A stretch of 64,000 nucleotides of DNA. It comes from Ancistrus triradiatus (lineage: Eukaryota; Chordata; Actinopteri; Siluriformes; Loricariidae). The notes beneath the pieces were generated by a model. It did no database searches, was not told where the DNA came from, and saw only the letters and a program-made list of their open reading frames with translations. Location: the NCBI GenBank assembly GCA_025084515.1, contig JAJAGP010000018.1, positions 709,466 to 773,465 on the forward strand, read 5' to 3'. Made by a program: the position numbers and the translations under genes. Within the stretch, counting starts at the first letter, position 1, and every line of letters begins with the position of its first letter. Shown one piece after another: positions 42,001 through 53,711 of this stretch.

Positions 42001-42479
42001 CTAATATTGTGTCGATCCCCTTGGTGCCACCAAAGCTCTGACCCGTCGAGGCATTGGCAGAGGCAACCGGTCAAAAACTAAGCAGCAAGGAATGAACTTG
42101 TTTGTCCAGCACATTTCGCAGACGGAGTGAGACCAAGGGAATTTGGAGGCCGGGGCATCACCTTGTCATAATCGTCAAACCATCCCTGAACCATTTTTTT
42201 AGGGAATAGTGTTGCCACTTGGTCCTCATTACTCATTACTGTGCGACATGTACGCATATTTTGCGTAGAAAAGTCGCAACTATGCCTGATGCGGGCAACA
42301 AGATGAGACATGATGACAATGTTATCGAATTATTAATAAGGTAATAAGTGCATTCTGTTGAAGATCTTCTCTACTTAATGGAACAGCAACTTCTTTAGGG
42401 TCGAAAAGTAGCAAGAGAAAAGCCGCGATGAATCGCGATTAGTGCAGTTGTGCATTTAACACACAATATTTTTAATTGA
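42001..42479. other. Non-coding stretch, nothing recognised
   Basis: No supported feature. Confidence 0.45.
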
Positions 42480-42910
42480 TAGCCCTCATTTCAAATGAAA
42501 TGAAAGCGAAACTCTCAGCCCCAGGAATATTTTCCTATTAAATCAGAGTAAATCCGTTGAATTTCAACAATGCGTGTTTTACTGCCCGCCGTATCCGCGC
42601 TTGAGGATCGAGGCTAATGTAATTGTAGTGACCTGAGAGGACACACACACACACACATACGCACACAGAGCTAGAGAGAGAAGACGACCCCTGCTGTTGT
42701 CCAATCTCCGGAGCTCAGATGACATGGCTGTAATACCTTTTACTTGGAGACAATAATGCCGAGATCACAGCCCAGGCGTGCCGAGATTAAAGCTGACAGT
42801 AAGTGTGGGTTTGACCCCCCTCGCGAACAGCTCCGAGTCGCAGATGCCAAAGTGAGTGACATAACGGGTCAGACGGAGTGGGAGGCATGAGCTTACAGTG
42901 CTGAGGATTA
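42480..42910. other. Candidate conserved non-coding island, with short CA tract
   Basis: 'tcatttcaaatgaaatgaaa' near 42487, 'gaggctaatgtaattgtagt', 'gcccaggcgtgccgagatta' + 'aagctgacag', and CpG-containing sequence, broken by a CA/GA tract (about 42640-42680). No coding evidence. Confidence 0.33.
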
Positions 42911-44009
42911 ATAATGTGTGCCTATAGTGAGAGGAAAATTATTCTTGTACTGGTATTCACAGGTTGTTCTTACGAAGCTATGCAGGATGAAACCAGGGTT
43001 TACCGATGGCTCTATAGTCAATATTGCAGTATGTGAAGTAAATCTCCATAGTAAATGACTTTAGATTGGTTTGTGTTGACAAGGGTTAGGGTGGTGGCTT
43101 TCAGCGTTGCACTCAACATAGAATGCCGCAAAGTCGGTCGGTAAAAACCCTGCCCGGCTGGAGCTGCCATGATCGACTAGAAGTGGAAACATCTGGAAGC
43201 GACAACAGCTCGACTGTCTATTGAGTTCCAAAACGCCTCTGCATCATCAGCACACGAATTGTGTATCAGAAACGTAATGGCTTGGGTTTATGAGGCAAAG
43301 CGTCACCTTAAGTGGCGACCCAAGAGCCAGAAATTTGGCGAATGCTAAGAATACAAATTTTTGACGGTTTCTGCTAGACACATTAGTTTTAGGTAGACCA
43401 TTTCCGATTGCCGATATTTTTATTTTAAACGTATGATCAGCCGATTCTGATTTTCTTTCTGTCTAAGAATTATAAATTACAGCAGTACACCAAACATTTT
43501 TATTCAGCTTTTCATTTAATTGAAACTTCTTCAATGCTTGTGCCTGGCCCTGCGCTCTCCCTAGCTTTGGCTTTAACCTCTTTTTAACTCCTTTCTGCCT
43601 TTGTTATTGTTGTCAAATTCCACACCTCCAACGGGGTGATCCTGTTTTAATCGTCTTATTAAATTCGTTGTTCCGAACATTTCTGGTGCTGTTGCTCCAC
43701 GGCTTATTTTTGCCATGCATGTATTGCAAACTGCATGCTCTGAAGAGCTGAAGACATGCCTGTGTGTGAAATAAATTCTTACTCCCTCTTTAAACTCCCT
43801 ACTCCCTCGTTAGTATTGCACTATATTGAGCGAGTGTTTAGTTGTAGAACTCAAAACAACTGAAATCAAACACTTCCGCATCATGAACATGTGTCAGCAG
43901 CCGTTTCATAAACAAACCGGTGGCTGAGTCGTATACTTTTGTTGTTTAAAATCAAGTACAAACAATAAACCGAATTCTGAATTAAAGATAGTAAAAGTTC
44001 TGTGTTGTT
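42911..44009. other. Non-coding stretch, nothing recognised
   Basis: No supported feature. A possible decayed repeat with 'tccgattgccgatattttta' near 43404 could not be classified. Confidence 0.4.
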
Positions 44010-44011
44010 TA

Positions 44012-45557
44012 CAGTGGGGCAAAAAATAATTTAGTCAGCCACTAATTGTGCAAGTTCTCCTACTTAGAAAGATGAGAGAGGTCTGTAATTTTCATCATGA
44101 GAGACAATATGAGAAAAAAAATCAAGGAAATCTCATTGTAGGATTTTTAAAGAAATTAGTTGTAAATCTTGGTGGAAAATAAGTATTTGGTCACCTACAA
44201 ACAAGCAAGATTTCTTGCTCTGATAGACCTGTAACTTCTTCTTCAAGAATCTCTTCTGTCCTCCACTCGTTACCTGTATTAATGGCACCTGTTTGACCTC
44301 GTTATCTGTATAAAAGACACCTGTCCACAGCCTCAAACAGTCAGACTCAAAACTCAACCATGGCCAAGACCAAAGAGCTGTCGGAGGACAACTGGAAGGA
44401 AATTGTAGACCTGCACCAAGCTGGGAAGAGTGAATCTACAATAGGCAAGCAGGTTGGTGTGAATAAATCGACTGAGGGAGCAATTGTAAGAAAATGGAAG
44501 ACATACAAGGCCATTGATAATCTCCCTCGATCTGGGGCCCCACACAAGATCTCATCCCGTAGGTCAAAATGATCATGAGAACAGTGAGCAAAAATCCCAG
44601 AACTACACGGAGGGACCTGATGAATGACCTGCAGAGAGCTGGGACCAAAGTAACAAAGGCTACCATCAGTAACACACTACGCTGAGAGGGACTCAGATCC
44701 TGCAGTGCCAGGCGTGTCCCCCTGCTTAAGCCAGTACATGTCCAGGCCCGTCTGAAGTTTTGCCAGAGAGCATATGGATGACCCAGAAGAGGATTGGGAG
44801 AATATCATGTGGTCAGATGAAACCAAAATAGAACTTTTTGGTAAAACTCAACGTGTTTGGAGGAAACTCGTCGTGTTTTGGAGGAAGAAGAGTGCTGAGT
44901 TGCATCCCAAGAACACCATACATACTGTGAAGCATGGGGGTGGAACATCATGCTTTGGGGCTGTTTTTCTGCAGGGGGACGGGACGACTGATCCGTGTTA
45001 AGGGAAGAAATGAACGGGGCCATGTATCGTGAGATTTGAAGCCAAAAAAACCTCCTTCCATCAGTGACAGCACTGAAGATGGAACGTGGCTGGGTCTGCC
45101 AGCATGACAATGATCCCAAACAACACCACTCGGGCAAAGAAGGAGTGGCTCCGTAAAAAGCATTTGAAGGTCCTGGAGTGGCCTAGCCAGTCTCCAGACC
45201 TCAACCCCACAGAAAATTTGTGGAGGGAGTTGAAAGTCCGTGTTGCCCAGCAACAGCCCCAAAACATCACTGCTCTAGAGGAGATCTGCATGGAGGAATG
45301 GGGCCAAAATACCAGCTACAGTGTGTGCCAACCTGGTGATGACTTACAGGAAACGTTTGACATCTGTCATTGCCACAAAGGTTATGTTACAAAGTATTGA
45401 ACTTTTGTTATTGACCAAATACTTATTTTCCACCATAATTGACAATTAAATTCTTTAAAAATCCTACAATGTGATTTCATGGATTTTTTTCCTCATTCTG
45501 TCTCTCATAGTTGAAGTGTACCTGTGATGAAAATTACAGACCTCTCTCATCTTTCTG
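44012..45557 (+). mobile_element. Tc1/mariner transposon, alpha family, copy 2 (3' end truncated)
   Basis: Left terminus 'cagtggggcaaaaaataatt' + 'tagtcagcc' follows TA (44010-44011). 5' leader and most of the transposase region are present. The right end stops inside the terminal repeat after 'cagacctctctcatctttct' (about 45555) and is replaced by a short fold-back (45544-45573). This copy is more complete than that at 3378, retaining the internal segment deleted there. Confidence 0.93.
44360..45400 (+). pseudogene. Tc1-type DDE transposase pseudogene (alpha family, longer copy)
   Basis: The start at 44360 opens a 70-codon frame (MAKTKELSEDNWKEIVDLHQ then the helix-turn-helix GKSESTIGKQVGVNKSTEGA and the hook PRSGAPHKISSR). 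A frameshift follows near 44560. The first catalytic Asp is in MWSDETKIELFGK (about 44808-44845). A tandem duplication of the 'cgtgtttggagga' segment lies near 44850-44885. HTVKHGGGT follows (about 44925). The second Asp is in QHDNDPK (about 45100). The Glu is in SPDLNPTENLWREL (Ile of PIENLW changed to Thr, about 45200). The end YVTKY lies at 45400. All three catalytic codons survive, but at least three frameshifts prevent expression of a full enzyme. Confidence 0.92.
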
Positions 45558-45573
45558 CGCTGAAAGATGAGAG
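45544..45573. repeat. Perfect 12-bp-arm hairpin at the broken Tc1 end
   Basis: 'ctctcatctttc' (45544-45555), loop 'tgcgct', 'gaaagatgagag' (45562-45573). The second arm repeats the sequence found inside the left terminal repeat (about 44067-44078), so this looks like a fold-back junction made when the right end was lost. Confidence 0.95.
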
Positions 45574-45957
45574 TTTTTCGCGCTGAAAACTGGGCGAGTG
45601 CAGTCATCAGCCATTCAATTGGTGCATTTTTAGTTAAATTTTGGAGGACTTCTGATTATCGAGGGAGTTGTGTACAACACTGTGGCTGCAGTCTAATAAA
45701 TCCTCTCATATATCATGAAAATTTCTCTATTCCCAAACTAAAGTTTATAAAGATATTGGCGTCCGAGTTTGGTGTACCGGATTTTGACTGGATGACCTCA
45801 ACCCCATGTCCTTAACCCAAACTTTTACCTTATTTAGACACTGGCATGGTAGTAATACCTTGTTTTTCTTTCCCAATAACACTATTTTATGGTGCGCTGT
45901 CTTTATACTAACAAATAGAATCTAGCTTTATTGAATTGGCCATAATTATGTATTTGC
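45574..45957. other. Non-coding stretch, nothing recognised
   Basis: No supported feature. Confidence 0.45.
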
Positions 45958-46130
45958 GACTGTGATGGTAGCAGTTAAGGTACTGGACTGTAGACCAGAA
46001 GGTCCAGGGTTTAAATCACTCCTCTGCCAAGCTGCCACCATTGCACCCATGAGCAAAGCCCTTAAACCACAATTGCTTGGATTGTAAGATTGTAGCAGTT
46101 GCGTATATGAGATCATCTGGTAAATGTAAA
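45958..46130 (+). repeat. SINE, nearly complete, tail shortened
   Basis: Head 'gatggtagcagttaaggtac', B-box 'ggtccagggtttaaatcact', core 'aagctgccaccattgcaccc', tail 'tcatctggtaaatgtaaa' lacking the 'taagggcgtctgcc' part. Confidence 0.9.
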
Positions 46131-46369
46131 GTGTGCACAAGCCATTCCACCACCACTGTTTACCTCTGATTCTATGACCATATGCTTGATGTTATGAGCA
46201 GTTAGCAGTGTGGCTGAAATGTACTGAAACCTCAGAGGTTACTAATTAGAAAAGGCAGTTCAATGGGTCTTGTGTTAAGTACAGCTTTTTGAAAGCGATT
46301 TAAATTTCTTTCATGTATTCAGTGTGACTAATCTAATTACGTACAAATTTTTCATATCCTTTTTAACCC
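46131..46369. other. Short unassigned segment
   Basis: Nothing recognised. Confidence 0.45.
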
Positions 46370-46770
46370 GTCCTCATCAAGCGGTGCCCATAATTGGAAC
46401 TGATTGTAGACCAGGCATAATTATCTGTAATAATTCGGTTAATGATGCTGGTCCAATAGAATATCATCACATCTTAGCCACTTAGTTAATCAGCTGGTTC
46501 ATAAGGTAAACAAGCCATTTTCTAGTCAACATATAAAAAAATAAGTTCTGCTTAGTTCACACCAGGCTGTATGGTCTGTGAAAAAAAATTTCCATGCTCA
46601 TACATCAAAGTGAGCTCAGCAGCTATCAAAACAGTAGTGAGTATTAGTAAAGACCTGCGAGGCTTGGCGTGCCAGCGATGCCAGGAAGACGAATGCTGCT
46701 GTCAAATGGCTCCCTCGAGCCTTTCGCAGATGACTCTTAGACATGTCAGTGGGCTCGGGTAGCTGCGAGT
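46370..46770. other. Candidate conserved non-coding island
   Basis: 'ggtgcccataattggaactg', 'aggcataattatctgtaata' + 'attcggttaatg' and 'agttaatcagctggttcata', followed by 'gcttggcgtgccagcgatgc'. ATTA-rich then GC-rich, no consistent reading frame. Enhancer-like texture. Confidence 0.33.
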
Positions 46771-47029
46771 GTTCAGTGTTCTTCGAACGAAACGCAGGTG
46801 CGATGGAGTTTTTGGTTCACTTCAGTCCCCAGTTATTTAACACCCTGTTCCCAGACTCTCAGTATAACTGAGGACTGCAGTGTTTGTGCTACAAAGTTAC
46901 TTAAAACTCTATGATTTTTAATGCCATGGCAACGTATGTAACACACAAACGATATACACCTTACCATGTTTCACGACAGATGGCACAGTGTCGGTCAGAA
47001 CGTTTTTTGTGATTATAATATGCACTGTG

Positions 47030-47215
47030 CCTAACTTGATTGGTTCCAGAATGCTGTTTGAACTCCGATTTGTTCGAAGTCATAATCAAATTTCTCCATA
47101 ACAGCTGTAAATAGGATTCATCCATTCCCGACCCCCAAACGATTGTTTTTTCACACCTATATTCATGTGTAATTAATGATTAAAATGTATGAATATGCAT
47201 GAATAAAGTAAATTT
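47030..47215 (+). repeat. Interspersed repeat fragment (GGTTCCAGAATGCTGTTTGAA type)
   Basis: 'ttggttccagaatgctgttt', 'gaactccgatttgttcgaag', 'cattcccgacccccaaacga' and 'gtgtaattaatgattaaaat' resemble a known fish DNA-transposon-derived repeat. The family may extend to about 47640, but I cannot place its end. The open frame at 47310-47516 is probably part of it. Confidence 0.45.
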
Positions 47216-48389
47216 ATGTGTTACAATACTAATAATAATCAGTAAATACATTACATAATTGAAATATTAAGTGAAACTTTATAGCCATTGAAGCAAAAGC
47301 AGTTTCAGTATGTCTTATGACCAGGTTCGTCTTAGCTGTTTTTGGATTGCCATAAACAGTGCTAATGGGGAAAGAACTGACATGATCAGTACTAAATCAA
47401 AAGTCGTGAGGATGCATCGAAAAACAATCCTTGTCACAAAAAGGCTGCTTTGGGCGAAGCACAGATATGTTGAACGTAATCGCAAACGGAAAGATGAACA
47501 CGAGCACAGGCGCTAATCTCAAAGGGGAAACGGACAGGATCATGCTGGTATAAGTGCAGCTGAATTGTACCCATCGGTGTGTAACGCGCTCAAACAAATT
47601 ACACTGCAGGTAGGCAGTTACGAAAACGAGTCCACAGGGTTGTTCTGAGCCTGGTGTATTTATAACATAGCCCCCCCGCTTAAGGCGTGACTCCTATACA
47701 CATAACAACATGATCAAAACCCCATTTTTTTGTAGTGGTAAAGAGGATGTTTTGCTGTGCTACAAAAATGTGGTATACAATTGGTGGGTAATGTTGCAAC
47801 AAAGTTGCCTTTGTAATGCACATTTTGTGTTTACTGTGCAGTAATTGGACATTGTTTTTACAGCAGTGTATGTCTTTTTGTGTATGTAACATTTTTTAGG
47901 ACACCGCATAACCTTAGCATATACAACACGCTGTGACATTTTCGCAATGCAAAAACGGGACAGCGTGCAATATCAAGTTAGATTGTGCCTTCCTGTTTAT
48001 TACACCATCTCATGTAATTGCATTTTTAGGACACTGGAGGGTGCAGTCAAACTCAGAGATGCATATCCCATTCTCTGTGAGACTCCTAATTTATTTTAAT
48101 TGCAGATTTATTTCTTTTTTTTTTTTTATACAAGAAAAGCACACATTATTTTTGAATTGCTGTTCTTCAGACATAAAGGAATGTTTTCACTCTTATTTAA
48201 GATATTGTGCAGACAGAATAGAGTAGGTTATTACAATTTTAAACCTCTGTTTCTAGTCACTTCAGGGGACTAAGGTTTTTTTGTTTGTTTAAGAATCTAT
48301 ACAATAAAATGTGCATTGTTTTGCATTATTTACACTTCAGAAATAGAAAAGGAATGCCTTTTATCGAATGTAAAATCGTTTATGTTGAA
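47216..48389. other. Non-coding stretch, mostly unassigned
   Basis: T-tracts near 48114-48127. No gene or clear family beyond the possible continuation of the preceding repeat. Confidence 0.4.
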
Positions 48390-48800
48390 TCGTGAATTGA
48401 ATCATGAGCAGATTAATTCAAAAGATATTTAGATCGTGCGCCGCACTTTGCTGTAAACTGCGCACGAACATACAATAAAACGTTCAGGTATATTATATCC
48501 CGGTTTATCCCCACACGCGTTGTAACTTTAACCTCATTACTGCTGTTAGACACAACATTAAAATAATGCTCTCTCAACCATGTTACAATGATCACAGCTC
48601 TATCACCCCTCTGGGAAACGCATCCGACGCTAGGTGTACTCCTGAATACTAATGACCAGGTTCCATTGTTATGCTGCTCTGGCGTATGCCGTCACACCTC
48701 AGGGCTTAAATAATAAACAGATTTTCAATCTTTGCTGGATGCATTAAATGCGCAAAGCATTTATATGCAGAGGCGCACTGCAAAAGAGGAAGACGTGATC
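48390..48800. other. Weak candidate conserved non-coding island
   Basis: Non-repetitive with 'atcgtgcgccgcactttgct', 'ctaatgaccaggttccattg' (CATTGT-like words), 'ggcttaaataataaacagat' and 'atgcattaaatgcgcaaagc'. No coding evidence. Confidence 0.25.
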
Positions 48801-49027
48801 ACATCGTTCTTTTGGTGACTAGATCGGCGAAGCTTTGTGTGTGTGTGTAAGATGTTCCCTGAGTTATGGACCATAGCCGATGCACAGTTTGCCAAGAATT
48901 TAATAACGTTTATTTAATAATAGTGGAAACTCTGGATCATTTACTGAATCATGGAGGCTGTGGTCACTTTGAGATCCAACGGAGTTGTGCAAGTCAAACT
49001 TGCAGCATTGATTTCCCAAGATTTACC

Positions 49028-49515
49028 TCAGTTTTTCGACCAGCTCAGAACTCGTCGGGCCCAGTTCTCGACGCATTTTGATTAGAAACAATTGTCTCGG
49101 CTCTCCTCATTTGCTCTGTTCTCGGCGCACATGTTGAAACATGTTTGAATCAACTCATTTCAGCTAATACTCGATTCACGATTCAGTGCACAGTGATTCA
49201 GATTCACAATAGATCTCCTCAGTGAAGATCTCCGCTGTGTTTATCATGTTTTTCTTTATTTTTACATCTACCGTACTGTATTGTTAGTGCAAATAAGTCT
49301 CCATGGGTCCTAAAAAGGTTAGTTGTAAGAGCCAATTGAAAGGAAGGCAATCCTCCAGAAGATAGAATCCCGAGTTCCCAACAGAGTTAAGTGTTTTGCT
49401 TTTACTTTTCACTTTCAATCCATAAATTACATGAGAGTTTTTCAACACTTTATAATAAGCTTTGTGTTTGTGTGATTTTGGCTGACGGTAGGTGAATGTA
49501 AGTTTTTTAAACAGT
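49028..49515 (-). repeat. TIR family P, partial copy
   Basis: Minus-strand match: 'tcgaccagctcagaactcgt', 'gttctcgacgcattttgatt', 'gtgcaaataagtctccatgg' and 'tttgcttttacttttcactt' correspond to the right half of 62052-62850. The outermost right terminus is decayed, and the left half after 'gtaggtgaatgtaag' is missing. Confidence 0.85.
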
Positions 49516-49647
49516 TATCACTGAGACCTGGTCCTCCACCACCAGCAGGAACTCACACTGATGCACTTACATGTACATGCATTTAATAATCCGATAGCTG
49601 CGGAAATTCAGTAATCCGAACAAAGAGTTTACATACACTTGAGCAAT

Positions 49648-49838
49648 CAGATAGCCTAGCGGTTAAGGTACTGGACTATGGACCAGAAGGTCCAGGGTTC
49701 AAATCCCATCTCTGCCAAGCTGCCACTGTTGGGTCGTGAGCAAGGCCCTTAACCCACAATTGCTTGGATTGTAAGATTGTATCAATTGTAAGTCGCTCTG
49801 GATAAGGGCGTCTGCCAAAAATGCTGTACATGTAAAGA
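49648..49838 (+). repeat. SINE, full length, best-preserved copy
   Basis: Head with A-box-like 'tagcctagcggttaaggtac' and B-box 'ggtccagggttcaaatccca' joined to 'tctctgccaagctgccactg' (tRNA-Leu-like 3' side). Core 'gagcaaggcccttaacccac', link 'gcttggattgtaagattgta' and tail 'gtaagtcgctctggataagg' + 'gcgtctgcc', then 'atgtaaa' units. The tail resembles the 3' end of fish L2-type LINEs, which would supply its retrotransposition machinery. No target duplication was resolved. Confidence 0.95.
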
Positions 49839-50135
49839 TAATGGGAAAGCCCTGGGTTTACATGACTCGGGCAACAATCAGATTTCTACTATTATTGGCA
49901 ACCAGCCAATAGTCTCTCACAAATATGTGATGTAACCTTCAAATTTTAGTATTAAATAATCCAATTCTTCATTCCGTGAGTTTCCACAAAGTGTTCAATA
50001 GTCGTTTTGCTGCCTTTAATTCTGTGTTGCGCTTAATTCTGGTGGTTGCCAGATGCTGCAAGGAAAACACCACAGTCGTTGGAAGGAGAGCCCTCTAACG
50101 CTCTTGAGATGAATGTCAGATACACACGGATGTTG
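49839..50135. other. Short unassigned segment
   Basis: Nothing recognised. Confidence 0.45.
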
Positions 50136-50520
50136 GGATTGATGAAGTTTATTAGTCAACATATACAGGCAGTTGAAATACGTAGTCAAAGCCGTACACG
50201 AAGTCGGAGTCAGGTAAACACAAATAACATCAGTATCCAAAGGGGCAGACAGATTCAAGGTCGGTAGACAGGCACGGTCGGTACACAGGAGAAGCCAGAA
50301 CAGGATGTAACCCTCGGTATGCATGGAAACCATTGGCAATACTTCACAACATGGATGCGCCAAGACGGCACCTAAATAGTGTCCCTAATGAGTGTCAGTT
50401 GAAGTGCATTAGAACTCAGGTGACGTGCTGCGCAAGTATGGCTGCAGTTGGCGCGTGGCTACTTGGGAGATGTAGTCTCGGGAATCCTCTAGGACATGAG
50501 AGGCATTCCCGGGCGTGACA
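50136..50520 (-). repeat. Possible interspersed repeat with 'tccctaatgagtgtcagttg' block
   Basis: 'gtttattagtcaacatatac' at one end, 'cacctaaatagtgtccctaa' + 'tgagtgtcag', 'cattagaactcaggtgacgt' and the end 'gcattcccgggcgtgaca' resemble a common fish repeat whose full form carries many 'cagg(t/c)a' words. Class and strand uncertain. Confidence 0.4.
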
Positions 50521-51892
50521 AGCCCACATAAAGAGAAATCTTTAGAATAAGCAGACCTGGCAACTGTGATGGTTAGACTGCAAGCATGCGCAGATGGTGT
50601 CAGCTAACTGGAATACATGCTGCGAGTAATCCTATTACTGGATTAAAATCCAGCTCTGTTGTTGAGAGATTTCTTAATCTGACTTCTAGATCGGACTATG
50701 CTGTATACAAGACCAGTTAAATAATCATATAACTGCAGAGATCCGACTATGATTGAATTAGTAAGTGCATGTAAACGCACTCGCTGTTGCAAGCGGAGCC
50801 CAGGATTATATCACACGGCTAGCGGTGGTCACAGTTGCAGTGGTAGGAGATGATCCTGCCTCCCTAACCTCAGGCACAGCCAGCCTTGATCCTGGGTCAC
50901 CATGGTGATGTGTTGGCAAGATGTAATAAGCATAATATATTTCGGGTATGTTCGGTCTGTATCTACTCTTCCACTGCCAAAGAAAGAAGAAGATATTCCA
51001 TTCTAATTCTTGCCATATTGATTTATTTCACTCTTTCTTATTCAGCTCTTGTTACATTGTCTGGGTCTGGGTCGCTGTTTGAGCTCCTGGTAAGACAAAT
51101 TCCTTGAACATGTCTCACTTGACCAGTGTTCTGCTTTTTTTTTTTTTTTTGTTAGTATTATTTATTGATTAGAATAGGGAATTAAAGACGGTTGCAGTCT
51201 CAGTGTCTTCTTGACTTAAAGTAAAATTCAATATAAAATGTATTTTCATAAAAAACAACACAATTACAGTAAAAAACTTCTCTTAACATATCTGTTTTTG
51301 CTTTCTTTATCGTTGGCTTCTCTTGTTCTATTTTCCTAACTATGCTCTTATGTACTACACCTCTACCACTGCAAAGCTTTCAATCAATTCTATCCAAGTT
51401 GCAATAAATGGGTTTATAAAGTTGATTTTTTCGCAAACAACAACTTTCGCACCTCACTCGCAGTTACGTCTGTATAAAGACTCGGTTGTTTCTCTGTTAT
51501 TTCTGATTCACAGCTCGAACCTAAGAGACTTTTCCCTTATTCAGTATCCACTTCAAGATTTATTAAGTCCACGACTGCTGCCAGACAACGTGTGTCTCGC
51601 CATGAAAGTCAAAGGCATGCGTAGGGCACTAAAAATGCACATATTTAACCACGGAACGCTCTTTGAGGAAAGTATTCATTACTGCGGCGTTAAAAACTTA
51701 AAGACAGCTATGTCACAATGTATTCTATACAGTTATTTCACCTCTTCATAACAGTTGTGCTTTCAAAATTTCCCACAATGTCTTTTTGGTGCATTATATG
51801 TATACGTGTTATAAAAAAAATACAAAGAAATAATTAAGATTAGTTTTCTTTACTGATGAAGCAGGTGTAAACTAGAGCAGTTTTACAGTAGG
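50521..51892. other. Non-coding stretch, one unassigned 142-codon ORF
   Basis: The plus-strand frame 51323-51751 has 142 codons and no recognisable domain, signal peptide or repeat. It lies in AT-rich sequence with no splice context, so I do not call it a gene. Poly-T at about 51129-51151. Confidence 0.35.
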
Positions 51893-52350
51893 TCAAGTCA
51901 GATTTATTTCTGTAGTGCTTTTTTACAATGGTGCATTGTCTCAAAGCAGCTTTACAGTTTTAGATTGTCTTCTAAATCATAAGGCCAATCCCATATTGAG
52001 CAAGCCTAGGGCGACAGTGGCAAGGAAAAACTCCGTAAACGTTATAAGGAAGAAACCTTGGGACTCAAAAAGGGGGCCCGACCTCCTTGTTCAGCTTAGA
52101 TGTTATATGCAAGAATTAAGCAAGTTATCAAATTAAAATGAAATATTATGAAGAGTTTAATAAAATAGTGAATAAGCCAATGGTGAAGAGAAATATTGCA
52201 TAGAATAACTTAAAAATATGCGTATTATTTAGTCCAGTGCACAGAGTGACTAGAGGATCTTGTGTCCCTTTGGGTCTTGGTGGCATGGCATCTAGAGAGG
52301 AGGGACATGGGGCTGGAGCTGATGATGAAAAGCTTGAGTGGAGCTGAAAT
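51893..52350 (+). repeat. Repeat A, copy 4
   Basis: 'tcaagtcagatttatttctg', 'ctcaaagcagctttacagtt', 'cctagggcgacagtggcaag', 'gaaacc ttgggactcaaaa' (with a 9-bp deletion of 'aggaccaag') and 'cgtattatttagtccagtgc' in the family order. The 3' part is shorter than copy 1. Confidence 0.88.
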
Positions 52351-52629
52351 TTTAGTTACTTTTGCAAAGTAATAGTAGCTCTTGGAGCTACAATTGTTGG
52401 CTTACAAACTGTAACAATGTTTATAGATAAGAATATCTGCAAGCCCCTTCATTCCTTTGCCTTGCTGCGCCATTTCGCAATAGCTACATGCCCGCCCCCC
52501 GGTGGCGCGACTCCCACTTTTGGGAACCACTGAGTTAGGATAATGAATATTATATTGCAGGATTATATTTCTTATGGGGAAATTCCGACCTTGTTCTGCC
52601 TTTTTTTAGTGACTTCAGCATAATTGGGT

Positions 52630-52633
<4 letters not shown>
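52351..52633. other. Short unassigned segment
   Basis: Nothing recognised. Confidence 0.45.

Positions 52634-52677
<44 letters not shown>
52634..52677. repeat. (CT)n microsatellite
   Basis: About 44 bases of CT repeat. Confidence 0.98.
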
Positions 52678-52681
<4 letters not shown>

Positions 52682-52779
52682 ATGCATAGTAATGTCAGGC
52701 TTCTTTCACATTTGGTGCCAGTGTTTGCTTTGAGAAATGTCTCAAATTTGTATAAATTTGAATAAATTTGTATTTTTTC

Positions 52780-53470
52780 CAAAGTTTCGATGGCTTCAGA
52801 ACTGCTCACTGAGTCAGTCTTAGCTCGCAGAGAAACGTGGTCAAATGGAGAGTTTACAACTTTTACGCTGAGAACTGAGATTGGAAACCTTCTGAAACCT
52901 GCCATCTCTACTGAAAGCGTTATTTGGAATACAGTGGGGGCACAGGCGATGCAAATCACTGGCAAAATGTGCGTGGAAAACGAGCGGTCGGGCCAGTTCG
53001 GCTTAACCCCATGGCAGTGGCATGCGGTCTTATTAAGGCTGGCTTTTTTTTTGTTTGTTTAGTTTTTTTTTGTTTTTTTTGCAGCGTGCTTTCATGATCA
53101 ATTTGACATTTCCAGATAAAGACGAGCCAGCCATGTAAACAAATCACCAGGGCTTTTATGGTTTATTCATTCGTCTTGCTGTCACGTTTTGCCGAGTCAT
53201 GCTGATTGGCAGGAGGAGAGGCTCAGGTGTTCCATAGATGATGCAGAACCCAATCGACAGCTTCGAGCAGGTTTAATACTCAAGCTGCAAAATCACTCAT
53301 ATAAGTCTTTGGCTAGCGCAAAACCCTGGAGCACAATTACCCCGAACCTATTAGCGTGTTACTCGGAGGATGGCTGTGCATTATTGCCAGTCTATCAAAG
53401 CGCCAGCAGGGCAGCAGGACCATACATGCAGCTAATGAGGTGTGTCTTGTATATGACTTGGGTAGCTGTC
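52780..53470. other. Candidate conserved non-coding island, broken by T-tracts
   Basis: Non-repetitive sequence on both sides of T-tracts (about 53045-53081): 'gagtcagtcttagctcgcag', 'gcacaggcgatgcaaatcac', 'gatcaatttgacatttccag', 'gtaaacaaatcaccagggct' + 'tttatggttt', 'gattggcaggaggagaggct' and 'gcattattgccagtctatca' + 'aagcgcc'. No consistent exon: frames of 90-121 codons lack domains. One of the strongest enhancer-like stretches. Confidence 0.36.
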
Positions 53471-53547
53471 CCATATATATTATGGTTACAACTTCTAGCA
53501 GTTGTTTGGGCCAGGTACCCTATGATGATTATACAACTATGCAGGAA

Positions 53548-53711
53548 ACTGTGATAGCCTAGTGGTTAAGATGCTGGACTATGAACCAGAAGATCCAGGG
53601 TTCAAATCTCACCTCTGCCAAGCTGCTACTGTTGGGTCCTTGAGCAAGACCCACATTTAACCCACACTTGAATGTATCACTGGTGTCTCTTAATTGACAT
53701 TAATGTAAATG
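53548..53711 (+). repeat. SINE, nearly complete, tail decayed
   Basis: 'gatagcctagtggttaagat', 'gatccagggttcaaatctca', 'gccaagctgctactgttggg' + 'tccttgagcaag', tail collapsed to 'attaatgtaaatg'. Confidence 0.92.

Noticed and set aside
49648..49838. Functional tRNA gene (Leu-like)
   Set aside because: The A- and B-box-like sequences are joined to a SINE core and L2-like tail and recur in many copies; the cloverleaf is not maintained.
51323..51751. 142-codon plus-strand ORF as a gene
   Set aside because: No domain, no splice or promoter context, AT-rich composition. Kept only as an unassigned stretch.
52615..52965. Minus-strand ORF with a long Arg-Glu repeat
   Set aside because: Produced by the CT microsatellite.
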